Shown here: positions 31,359 through 39,183 of the stretch, in pieces | Layout of the letters: every line of letters begins with the position of its first letter | Numbering within the stretch: position 1 is the stretch's first letter | DNA from: Castellaniella hirudinis_A | Lineage (GTDB): Bacteria > Pseudomonadota > Gammaproteobacteria > Burkholderiales > Burkholderiaceae_B | Reading direction: 5' to 3' | Assembly: GCF_047468865.1 (NCBI RefSeq) | Contig: NZ_JBLGTV010000005.1 | Coordinates: 1 to 64,000, forward strand | DNA length: 64,000 nt | Notes under the pieces: generated by a model | The model's database searches: none | What the model was told of the DNA's origin: nothing | Seen by the model: the letters and a program-made list of their open reading frames with translations, nothing else | Program-made: the position numbers and the translations under genes

Positions 31359-33008
31359 ATGCGCAAAAACCTGCCTGTTACCCAGAACAACTATCTTTAT
31401 CCCGCCCACCAGACGCTGATTTCCATCACCGATCTCAAGGGCCGGATCACATACTGCAATAAAGACTTCATCGACGTCAGCGGCTATACCGAGGCGGAGC
31501 TTATCGGCCAGCCGCACAATATTCTGCGCCACCCGGACATGCCTGAAGAAGCCTTTCGGGATTTCTGGGCCAGCATCCAGTCGGGGAAACTCTGGAGCGC
31601 CTTGATCAAGAACCGCCGTAAAAACGGCGATTCCTATTGGGTGCGGGCCAATGCCACTCCCATGCGCAATGGTGACCAGGTCGTGGGCTACCTGTCCGTG
31701 CGCACGCTGCCCAGCCCACGGGAAATCGAAAAAGCCGAAGCCCTGTACGCCCAGCTCCGGGCGGAAGAACAGCAGGGGCGCCTCAAGCATGTTTTCAAGG
31801 GGGGGATTCCCCGGCGTGCGGGTTTTCTGGGCCGCCTCAATCGGGTGCTGCGGCCCGGCCGGGGCGCCCGGGCGGCGTATTGGCTGGCCCTGGCTGTGGC
31901 GGCTCCGGTGTTGGCCGTCGCCGCGGGCAGCCCGGTCTGGGGCGTGGCGTTGGCTGCGGCGCTGGCGGGCCTGGCGGCCTGGATGGGTATCCGCGCCAAC
32001 CTGATCAGTCCGCAAGACAGGGCGGCGCTGGTGGCCAAGCGGCTGGCCGGCGGCGATCTGGCGGATTTTGTCGATATCGAGAACATCCAGGCCACGCGCC
32101 AGATTCTGCTGCCGGTCAGCCAACTGGCCTTGGCCACGCGCACGGTCATGGTCGATGTGCGCCATGATCTGCAGGGCCTGGGCGAGAAGGCCGGTGAAAT
32201 CGCCGCCCGCAGCAATGGGCTGGAAGAACGCACGCAGGTTCAGGCGACCAGCCTGGTTCAGACCGCGTCCGCCATGGAAGAAATCAGCGGCACGGTCGAG
32301 CAGACCTCGCAGACCACGACCCAGGGGGTGCAGACGGTGCGTGAGGCTTCGCAGGCGGTGGCGCACAGCCAGGCAATCGTCCAGGACGTCGCCGGGCTGA
32401 TGCAGGAAATCGCCCAATCATCCAGCGATATCGGCGAGTTCATCCAGGTGATCGAAGGGGTGGCGTTCCAGACCAATATCCTGGCCCTGAACGCCTCGGT
32501 CGAGGCGGCGCGGGCCGGCGAGCATGGCCGGGGTTTTGCCGTGGTGGCCTCGGAGGTCCGGGCACTGTCCCAGCGCACCACGACCGCCGCCAAAGAGATC
32601 AAGGCCCTGATCGACGAGTCCGAGGCCCGCGTCAAGCAGGGCAATACGCGTGTTCAGGCGGCCAAGGCGCAGATGGAGGACGTCGTCCGCATGGTCGATC
32701 AGGTGAAGCTGATGCTGGAAGAAATCAACCTGGCGTCTTCCGAGCAGGCCAGCGGGGTGCAAGAGGTCAATCAGGCTTTGCATCGGCTGGACGAAATCAC
32801 CCAGCAAAACGCCGAGATGGTGGCGGGCCTGGCGCTGCTGTGCGACGACATGAACCTGGCCACACAAAAGGCGCAGAACAACATCCGGGTGTTCCGCCTG
32901 TCCAGCCAGGACGTCACGCATGCGGAAGCCGATGCGGTCGGTTTGCGCAAAAGCTGGAAAGCCCGGCAAGCCTTGCCGTCCGACGCCCCGCCGCGGCTGC
33001 CGGCGTGA
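31359..33008 (+). CDS. Methyl-accepting chemotaxis protein with N-terminal PAS domain (Aer-like)
   Basis: The 549-residue protein begins with the Aer-type PAS domain (LISITDLKGRITYCNKDFIDVSGYTEAELIGQPHNILRHPDMP, residues 20-62), then two membrane-spanning hydrophobic stretches (about 168-206), a HAMP-like linker and a C-terminal signalling domain with GVAFQTNILALNASVEAARAGEHGRGFAVVASEVRALSQR. Aer binds FAD in its PAS domain and senses redox or oxygen state; the conserved N-terminal block fits that. It follows the BdlA-like gene in the same direction. The last 25 residues are basic and proline-rich and do not end in the NWETF-type CheR tether. Confidence 0.9.
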   Translation: MRKNLPVTQNNYLYPAHQTLISITDLKGRITYCNKDFIDVSGYTEAELIGQPHNILRHPDMPEEAFRDFWASIQSGKLWSALIKNRRKNGDSYWVRANATPMRNGDQVVGYLSVRTLPSPREIEKAEALYAQLRAEEQQGRLKHVFKGGIPRRAGFLGRLNRVLRPGRGARAAYWLALAVAAPVLAVAAGSPVWGVALAAALAGLAAWMGIRANLISPQDRAALVAKRLAGGDLADFVDIENIQATRQILLPVSQLALATRTVMVDVRHDLQGLGEKAGEIAARSNGLEERTQVQATSLVQTASAMEEISGTVEQTSQTTTQGVQTVREASQAVAHSQAIVQDVAGLMQEIAQSSSDIGEFIQVIEGVAFQTNILALNASVEAARAGEHGRGFAVVASEVRALSQRTTTAAKEIKALIDESEARVKQGNTRVQAAKAQMEDVVRMVDQVKLMLEEINLASSEQASGVQEVNQALHRLDEITQQNAEMVAGLALLCDDMNLATQKAQNNIRVFRLSSQDVTHAEADAVGLRKSWKARQALPSDAPPRLPA

Positions 33009-33036
33009 CGCCACGCGCCTGGGCGGGTCGCCGGCG

Positions 33037-33073
33037 CGGCCAGCCCGGGGGCGCGGCCGGCCTGGGCTGGCCG
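33037..33073. terminator. Convergent hairpin between the Aer-like and GH64 genes
   Basis: CGGCCAGCCC (33037-33046) and GGGCTGGCCG (33064-33073) form a perfect 10-bp stem around a 17-base GC-rich loop, lying between the two convergent stop codons. No T-tract follows on either strand, so it may act as a bidirectional pause or merely as a repeat. Confidence 0.35.
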
Positions 33074-33074
33074 C

Positions 33075-34580
33075 TTAACTGAAAAACCTGGGCAGAGTGA
33101 TGGTGACGCTTTGGGCGGCGCGCAGCACCATGGTGGTGCTTTGGTCGCACAGATCGTCATAGGGGAACGCATAGGACAAGCCGTTGCCGCTGATGTCGTG
33201 AAACAGCTTGGCCCAGGGGTTGTATGGGGCGGTTTGATAAAAACGGCTGGCGTCGTTGACGCAGGTGTCGGTATTGAGCGTGTATGACATGACGCCGCGC
33301 TGGAAGGCCGCGGCGATGGCTTTCTGCACGTTCTTGGCGCTGTCCGATCCTTGGGCCAGGGCCCCGGCGCAGGCCCAGATATCGTGCGATGAAATCCGGC
33401 CGTCCGGGCCGTCTGCGCTGCGGATCGTGAATTCCGGCGCGCCGGCCGGCGTTTCGCCTTTGTAGAAGGTCAGGACGCCGGACTCGACGCGCCCGCAGTA
33501 ATACCCGTTGGAAGGTTCGTAGGTCAGCAAAGGCTGTGTTTGCCAGTGCTGATACCACGCCTGGACTTCCGCATCGAAATAGTCGTTGATGACGCCTTCG
33601 TTGAGGGCTTTTTCCAGATCGGTGTAGATCACCGGCGAGAGGGCCCGCAGTCTGACGAAGCCGTTTTCGTCCGACAAGGCGGCGGGAAACGCCGAAGGCG
33701 CCTGAACCCCGATGAAGTGTGAAAAATTACTGGGCAGGCTCTTGATTTTTTTGAATATCTCGGCACGGGGGGAAAGCTGTTTGCCCTGTGTCGCCCCGCC
33801 GGGGTCGCCATCCAGGATCACGGAAAATCCATATTGATCCACTTGGGTCGTGTTGCCGTAGAACAGCCGGTTTGTATCGTAGGAAAATTCGATCCAATCG
33901 AACAAGGTGGCCATGCCGGGGTATCCGCTGACCGAGGGGGCGGAATAGGTGATGGGTTCCAACGAGTCCGGGTCGCTGGACTGCAGCACCACGAAGGGCA
34001 GCCTGGGCACGCCGATGGACAGATAAATGCGCCCGCTGAAGGCGTCCAGCCCCGTGCCCAGGCCCGGGATGTTTTGGGGTGAGATCGTTCCCAGGTCGAT
34101 GTAGTTCTGACAGCCCATGGTCAAGGGGATGCTGAAGTCGGCCCAATCCATGGGATAGTTGTTGGCGATGACGGCCTGGTCGGCGGCGGTCAGTTGCTCG
34201 GCGCCCGGGAAAGTCCGCGCGGCTTGCCGATTGTCGGCAACCGCCATGGGCTTGGGCAGGCCGTCCTTGGGATCCAGCCAGTATTTGGGTAGCAGGCCGT
34301 CCTTGACCAGCCCCACGATATAGGCATAGACCGGCGTATCCGTGGGCAGGTCGGATTTCGTCAGGTCGATGCACAAGGGAAAATCCATGCCGGCGGGGCC
34401 CTGGGCGCAGGCGTTTGGGTTGCCCGTTCCCAGGGTGGGGGGTTGCTGCGGCCCCGCAGGCCCCGGGCCGGCATCGGCCAGGCCGCCGGCGCCCCCGTCG
34501 CCGTCGCAGCCGCCGCAGGCGGCCAGAATGGCGGACGCCCCCGCCGTCGACAAAAATTTTCGTCGGTTCATGGTGTGCAT
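33075..34580 (-). CDS. Secreted lipoprotein with glycoside hydrolase family 64 (beta-1,3-glucanase) domain
   Basis: The 501-residue protein opens with a twin-arginine signal (NRRKFLSTAGASAILAAC) that ends in a lipobox-like LAAC, so it should be folded in the cytoplasm, exported by Tat and lipidated at C22. A Gly/Pro linker follows, then a GH64-like domain with SGRIYLSIGVP, TLFDWIEFSYDTNRLF and NTTQVDQYGFSVIL. E231 and D248 sit in the spacing of the catalytic acid pair known for laminaripentaose-producing beta-1,3-glucanases. The ATG at 34580 has GAGGGAGA upstream. No neighbour explains its role; attack on fungal or algal glucan is the family expectation. Confidence 0.75.
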   Translation of the reverse strand: MHTMNRRKFLSTAGASAILAACGGCDGDGGAGGLADAGPGPAGPQQPPTLGTGNPNACAQGPAGMDFPLCIDLTKSDLPTDTPVYAYIVGLVKDGLLPKYWLDPKDGLPKPMAVADNRQAARTFPGAEQLTAADQAVIANNYPMDWADFSIPLTMGCQNYIDLGTISPQNIPGLGTGLDAFSGRIYLSIGVPRLPFVVLQSSDPDSLEPITYSAPSVSGYPGMATLFDWIEFSYDTNRLFYGNTTQVDQYGFSVILDGDPGGATQGKQLSPRAEIFKKIKSLPSNFSHFIGVQAPSAFPAALSDENGFVRLRALSPVIYTDLEKALNEGVINDYFDAEVQAWYQHWQTQPLLTYEPSNGYYCGRVESGVLTFYKGETPAGAPEFTIRSADGPDGRISSHDIWACAGALAQGSDSAKNVQKAIAAAFQRGVMSYTLNTDTCVNDASRFYQTAPYNPWAKLFHDISGNGLSYAFPYDDLCDQSTTMVLRAAQSVTITLPRFFS

Positions 34581-34792
34581 GGTGCGGGTCTCCCTCTGGG
34601 CAACAGGCGGCCGGGAATGGCCTGATGTGCGGTCTGACCAGTTTGGGGGGCTTGACTTCGGCGCCCGGGTTCGCCATGCCTCTAAATGCAAGTGGTCGAA
34701 CCAACCCTCTCGCGCACTGGCTGGAATATTGAACCTGTTGCCAAAACGGTGTCAAGGGCGTGGAAACCCGTGGACGCCGGGGAGGAGGGGGG

Positions 34793-35446
34793 TCAAGCCA
34801 GCCCGGGCAGCAGGGCGCGTATCCCGGCGAACAGCATTTCGATGGCGATGGAGGCCAGGATGATCCCCATGACGCGCGCCATGATGACGCGCATCTTGGT
34901 GGACATCAGCCGGCCAATGGCGGTTGCGAAATACAGCACGACGAACAAGGCGGCCAGCACTGCCGCCAGCACGATGCCGAAACTGAAGATGCGGGCCGAA
35001 TCCCGCGCCTGGGCGCTGTAGATGATCAGCGTGGCGATGGTGCCCGGCCCCACGATCATGGGGAAGGTCAGCGGATAGAAGGCGGGGTTGTCGTCCGAGC
35101 CTTCGGCGACCGCCGCCGCCGTATTGGCGGATTTTTCCTGGGTGGCGCGCTCGTGCGAGGTGATCGGCTTGCCGTTCAGCATGGACATGGCGATGCCGAT
35201 CAGCACTGCGCCGCCCGCCACGCGGAAAGAATCCAGGCTGACCCCGAAAAAGCCGATGATGTGGCTGCCCGCCAGGGCGATCACCAGGCACATGACGGCG
35301 GTGTAGCCGATGATGGCCACCGCCAGGCTGCGCTGTTCGGCCACGGTTTTCTGGGCCGTCAGCGCCAGGAACAGCGGCAGGGTGATGAACGGGTTCATGA
35401 TGGCGAACAGGGCGCCCAGAAATTTGGTGGCGTAGGCGATATCCAT
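34793..35446 (-). CDS. MarC-family integral membrane protein
   Basis: The 217-residue protein has six hydrophobic segments and the MarC signatures FGALFAIMNPFITLPLFLALTA-like start (KFLGALFAIMNPFITLPLFL) and FYPLTFPMIVGPGTIATLII. The family (UPF0056) has no proven function; the old link to multiple antibiotic resistance was not upheld. It stands alone, between the GH64 gene (212-bp gap) and the ETF-QO gene, with the hairpin at 35524-35556 upstream. Confidence 0.9.
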   Translation of the reverse strand: MDIAYATKFLGALFAIMNPFITLPLFLALTAQKTVAEQRSLAVAIIGYTAVMCLVIALAGSHIIGFFGVSLDSFRVAGGAVLIGIAMSMLNGKPITSHERATQEKSANTAAAVAEGSDDNPAFYPLTFPMIVGPGTIATLIIYSAQARDSARIFSFGIVLAAVLAALFVVLYFATAIGRLMSTKMRVIMARVMGIILASIAIEMLFAGIRALLPGLA

Positions 35447-35523
35447 AATATGTGGGTCTGAGTGGGGCGGAACGGGATGTTTGGCCGATTGGAACCCGCC
35501 GTCCGGCGGATCGCGGCGGATCG

Positions 35524-35556
35524 AAAAAAGGCGCTGCGAACCGCAGCGCCTTTTGG
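35524..35556 (-). terminator. Rho-independent terminator after the ETF-QO gene
   Basis: GGCGCTGCG (35530-35538) pairs perfectly with CGCAGCGCC (35542-35550), flanked by an A-run on the left and TTTT on the right, so it can work in both directions. It lies about 40 bp past the stop of the minus-strand ETF-QO gene. Confidence 0.85.
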
Positions 35557-35594
35557 GGATCGCCCTGTCGCGGCAGCGACGCCCGAATCGTATT

Positions 35595-37241
35595 TTACAT
35601 GCCGTTGTAGACCGGGCCCTCGCCGCCCTGGGGCGTGACCCAGACGATGTTCTGGGTGGGGTCTTTGATGTCGCAGGTTTTGCAGTGAATGCAGTTTTGC
35701 GCGTTGATCTGCAGCTTGTCTTCGCCGGTTTCGGTTTTGACGAATTCGTACACGCCGGCGGGGCAGAAGCGGGCCTCGGGGCCGCCGAACTTGGCCAGGT
35801 TGACCTGCACCGGCACGGCGGCGTCCTTGAGCGTCAGGTGGCAGGGCTCGTTTTCTTCGTGGTTGGTGTTGGAAATGAACACCGAACTGAGCCGGTCGAA
35901 GGTGAGCTTGCCGTCGGGCTTGGGGTAGTCGATGCGGGCGCACTGGGCCGCCGGCTGCAGACAGGCGTGGTCGGGCTTGGTGCGGTGGATGGTCCAGGGG
36001 ATGTTGCCCTTGAGCAGCCATTGCTCCACCCCGGTCATGAGGGTGCCGATGGTGCGGCCTTTTTTGAACCACTGTTTGAAGTTGCGCGATTTGTTGAGCT
36101 CGGCATGCAGCCAGGAGGCTTCGAACGCGGCCGGGTAGGCGGTGAGTTCGTCGTGGCTGCGCCCGGCGGCCAGGGCGTCGAAGGCGGCTTCGGCGGCCAG
36201 CGCGCCGGTCTTGATGGCCGAATGGCTGCCCTTGATGCGCGAGGCATTGAGCACCCCGGCCTCACAGCCCACCAGCACCCCTCCGGGGAACACCATTTTG
36301 GGCAGGGACAGCAAGCCGCCGGCCGTCAGCGAGCGCGCGCCGTAGGCCACGCGCTTGCCGCCTTCGAAGGTGGGGCGGATGGCGGGATGGGTTTTGTAGC
36401 GCTGGAATTCTTCAAAGGGCGACAGCCAGGGGTTGGCGTAGTCCAGGCCCACCACCAGGCCCACGGCCACCAGATTGTCCTGCAAGTGATACAGGAAAGA
36501 GCCCCCGTAGGTATCGGAATCCAGTGGCCAGCCGGCGGTGTGCATGACCATGCCGGGGCGCGCCTGGGCGGGGTCGACTTCCCAGAGTTCTTTGACCCCG
36601 ATGGCATAGCTTTGTGGATCGCGTCCGGCGTCCAGGCGATATTTTTCGATCAGCTGGCGGCCCAGGTGCCCGCGCGAACCTTCGGCGAAAATGGTGTAGC
36701 GCGCCAGCAGTTCCATGCCCGGCTGGTAGGCGTCGGTGTGGCTGCCGTCGCGCGCCACGCCCATGTCGCCGGTAAGCACCCCGCGCACCGCGCCGGATTC
36801 GGTGGTCAGCAGGTGGGCGGCGGCAAAGCCGGGGAAGACGTCCACCCCCAGGGCCTCGGCCTGTTCGCCCAGCCAGCGGGTCACATGCCCCAGGCGCACG
36901 ATGTAGTTGCCGTGATTTTTGAAGCAGTCGGGCAGCAGCCAGGCGGGCGTGCCGCGGGCGCTGTTTTCGGACAGGAACAGGAAGCGGTCTTCCTGGACGG
37001 CGAGATCCAGCGGCGCGCCTTTTTCTTTCCAGTCGGGGATGAGTTCCGTGATGGCGCGCGGATCCATGACACAGCCCGACAGGATGTGCGCGCCGATCTC
37101 GGCGGCCTTTTCCAGAACACAGACGCTGACGTCGTGGCCGCGTTCGGCGGCCAGTTGTTTCAATCGGATGGCGGCGGCCAGGCCCGCAGGCCCGCCGCCC
37201 ACGATCAGGACGTCGTATTCCATGGATTCGCGTTCAGTCAT
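35595..37241 (-). CDS. Electron transfer flavoprotein-ubiquinone oxidoreductase
   Basis: The 548-residue protein has an FAD dinucleotide fold (YDVLIVGGGPAGLAAAIRLKQ, residues 9-29), GAHILSGCVMDPRAI, the GWPLDSDTYGGSFLYH region, a membrane-associated ubiquinone-binding part and a C-terminal 4Fe-4S cluster site (CPAGVYEF and NCIHCKTCDIKDPTQNI). It passes electrons from ETF to the quinone pool, taking those released by acyl-CoA dehydrogenases. ATG 37241 is the family start. The etfAB genes are not in the window. Confidence 0.95.
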   Translation of the reverse strand: MTERESMEYDVLIVGGGPAGLAAAIRLKQLAAERGHDVSVCVLEKAAEIGAHILSGCVMDPRAITELIPDWKEKGAPLDLAVQEDRFLFLSENSARGTPAWLLPDCFKNHGNYIVRLGHVTRWLGEQAEALGVDVFPGFAAAHLLTTESGAVRGVLTGDMGVARDGSHTDAYQPGMELLARYTIFAEGSRGHLGRQLIEKYRLDAGRDPQSYAIGVKELWEVDPAQARPGMVMHTAGWPLDSDTYGGSFLYHLQDNLVAVGLVVGLDYANPWLSPFEEFQRYKTHPAIRPTFEGGKRVAYGARSLTAGGLLSLPKMVFPGGVLVGCEAGVLNASRIKGSHSAIKTGALAAEAAFDALAAGRSHDELTAYPAAFEASWLHAELNKSRNFKQWFKKGRTIGTLMTGVEQWLLKGNIPWTIHRTKPDHACLQPAAQCARIDYPKPDGKLTFDRLSSVFISNTNHEENEPCHLTLKDAAVPVQVNLAKFGGPEARFCPAGVYEFVKTETGEDKLQINAQNCIHCKTCDIKDPTQNIVWVTPQGGEGPVYNGM

Positions 37242-37346
37242 GTGCTTGGCTCCCCGTTTTATGATGCATGGACTGGGGCTCATTGTATTGCAGATCGGTA
37301 TACTGCACTTTTGATTGGCTGCTTGCCAGCCGCTGACCCGAGGGCA

Positions 37347-37787
37347 ATGATGTCTGCCGAACCTCTTGATATTCAAACGACTTCTGGGACGTTTGAAATC
37401 ACCATGCCGGTGCGCTGGGGCGAAATGGATGCCCTGCGCCATGTCAACAACGCTGCGTATTTTCGTTTTTTCGAAGAGGCCCGGGTACGTTTGCTATTGG
37501 CCCTGGGCCTGGGGCCGGGCGGCGCCCGCAACTGGGTGCTGGCCCATGCCTCGTGTGATTTTCTCAAACCGCTGTTGTATCCTGCGGATATTGTCGTGGG
37601 CCTGAAGCTGCTGCGCGTGGGCCGTTCCAGCGCGGAATTCGACTGTTGGGTCGCCGATGCCAAGGACCCGGCCGTCCGCCACGCCCGCGGCCGCAATGTG
37701 CTGGTCTGCGTCGACAGCGCCACCGGGCAGTCCATCCCTTGGCCGGATACCGACCGCCAGGCTTTGTTGCGGTTTTTTTCAGTCTAA
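37347..37787 (+). CDS. 4-hydroxybenzoyl-CoA thioesterase-fold acyl-CoA thioesterase
   Basis: The 146-residue hot-dog protein has VRWGEMDALRHVNNAAYFRFFEEARVRLL, the signature of the 4HBT/FcbC/YbgC branch with the acidic residue in GEMDALRHVN. It hydrolyses an acyl-CoA of unknown chain length. ATGs at 37347 and 37350 are adjacent; GAGGG precedes them by 5 bp. It runs 21 bp ahead of the CoA-transferase pair and may share its transcript. Confidence 0.85.
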   Translation: MMSAEPLDIQTTSGTFEITMPVRWGEMDALRHVNNAAYFRFFEEARVRLLLALGLGPGGARNWVLAHASCDFLKPLLYPADIVVGLKLLRVGRSSAEFDCWVADAKDPAVRHARGRNVLVCVDSATGQSIPWPDTDRQALLRFFSV

Positions 37788-37808
37788 GCCTTATAAAGGA
37801 AACGTCGT

Positions 37809-38504
37809 ATGGATAAAGTCTATGAAAGCGCTGCCGCTGCGTTGCAGGGCATCGTGGCCGACAATCAGATGATTGCGGTCGGCGGCTTCGGCCTGTGTGG
37901 TATCCCCGAAGCCCTGATCGCGGCGCTGCGCGATTCCGGTGTCCAGGGGCTTACCTGCGTCAGCAACAACGCCGGGGTGGATGATTTCGGCCTGGGCCAA
38001 CTGCTGACCACCCGTCAGATCAAGAAAATGATTGCGTCCTACGTCGGTGAAAACAAGGAATTCGCCCGCCAGTTCATGGCCAAAGAGCTTGAGCTGGAAT
38101 TCACCCCCCAGGGCACCCTGGCCGAAAAACTGCGCGCCGGCGGCGCCGGTATCCCGGCCTTCTTCACGCCCACCGGGGTGGGCACCGTGGTGGCCGAGGG
38201 CAAGGAAACCCGCGAATTCAACGGCCGCACCTACATCATGGAAGAATCCCTCACGCCGGATGTGTCCCTGGTCAAGGCCTGGAAGGCCGACCGCAGCGGC
38301 AATCTTGTGTTTCGCCGCACGGCGCGCAACTTCAATCCCAATGTGGCCCAGGCGGGCAAGATCACCGTGGTCGAAGTCGAAGAAATTGTGCCCACCGGCA
38401 CGTTCGATCCCGACGAAGTCCATTTGCCGGGTATTTTCGTGCACCGCATCGTCCTGAACGCGCAGCCTGAAAAGCGCATCGAACAACGCACCATTCGTCA
38501 ATAA
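37809..38504 (+). CDS. scoA: Succinyl-CoA:3-ketoacid CoA-transferase subunit A
   Basis: The 231-residue protein has the class I CoA-transferase alpha pattern: IAVGGFGLCGIPEALIAAL, LTCVSNNAGVDDFGLGQLL, RQIKKMIASYVGEN and the GAGIPAFFTPTGVGT loop. With subunit B it moves CoA from succinyl-CoA to acetoacetate, allowing ketone-body or PHB-derived acetoacetate use. AAGGAAA lies before the ATG and scoB follows after 13 bp. Confidence 0.93.
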   Translation: MDKVYESAAAALQGIVADNQMIAVGGFGLCGIPEALIAALRDSGVQGLTCVSNNAGVDDFGLGQLLTTRQIKKMIASYVGENKEFARQFMAKELELEFTPQGTLAEKLRAGGAGIPAFFTPTGVGTVVAEGKETREFNGRTYIMEESLTPDVSLVKAWKADRSGNLVFRRTARNFNPNVAQAGKITVVEVEEIVPTGTFDPDEVHLPGIFVHRIVLNAQPEKRIEQRTIRQ

Positions 38505-38517
38505 GGGGGCATACGCC

Positions 38518-39171
38518 ATGGCTTGGGATCGTGAACAAATGGCAGCGCGCGCTGCCCAGGAACTGCAAGACGGCTTTTACGTCAATCTGGGTATCGGCCT
38601 GCCCACCAAGGTCGCCAATTACGTGCCGGAGGGCATGGAAGTCTGGCTGCAATCCGAGAACGGCCTGCTGGGCATCGGCCCGTTTCCCACCGACGACGAG
38701 GTCGACGCCGACCTGATCAACGCCGGCAAGCAGACCGTGACCACCCTGCCGGGCTCGTCCATTTTCGCTTCGGCCGATTCCTTCGGCATGATCCGGGGCG
38801 GCAAGATCAACCTCGCCATCCTGGGCGCCATGCAGGTGTCCGAAAAAGGCGATCTGGCCAACTGGATGATTCCCGGCAAGATGATCAAGGGGATGGGCGG
38901 CGCCATGGATCTGGTGGCCGGGGTGGGCAAGGTCGTGGTTCTGATGGAACACGTCGCCCGGGGCAAGGACGGCAGCGAATCCCTGAAACTGCTGCCCGAA
39001 TGCACCCTGCCCCTGACCGGCGTGGGGGTGGTCAATCTCATCATTACCGATCTCGGGGTGATGGCGGTCACCGAGGACGGCCTGCGTCTTACCGAACTCG
39101 CCCCGGGGGTCAGCGTGGACGAAATCCGCGCCAAGACCACGGCCAAGCTCGATACTTCCGCCGTCGCCTGA
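38518..39171 (+). CDS. scoB: Succinyl-CoA:3-ketoacid CoA-transferase subunit B
   Basis: The 217-residue protein shows YVNLGIGLPTKVANYVP and VWLQSENGLLGIGPFPTDDE, where the SENG glutamate forms the covalent CoA-thioester intermediate. GGKINLAILGAMQVSEKGDLANWMIPG completes the beta-subunit signature. It pairs with ScoA and lies in the same operon, followed after 12 bp by a peptidase gene. Confidence 0.93.
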   Translation: MAWDREQMAARAAQELQDGFYVNLGIGLPTKVANYVPEGMEVWLQSENGLLGIGPFPTDDEVDADLINAGKQTVTTLPGSSIFASADSFGMIRGGKINLAILGAMQVSEKGDLANWMIPGKMIKGMGGAMDLVAGVGKVVVLMEHVARGKDGSESLKLLPECTLPLTGVGVVNLIITDLGVMAVTEDGLRLTELAPGVSVDEIRAKTTAKLDTSAVA

Positions 39172-39183
39172 AAGGACGCATCC

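Noticed and set aside
35481..37346. Long plus-strand frame leading into the thioesterase gene
   Set aside because: It is antisense to ETF-QO; only the last 147 codons from 37347 have a ribosome site and the thioesterase pattern.
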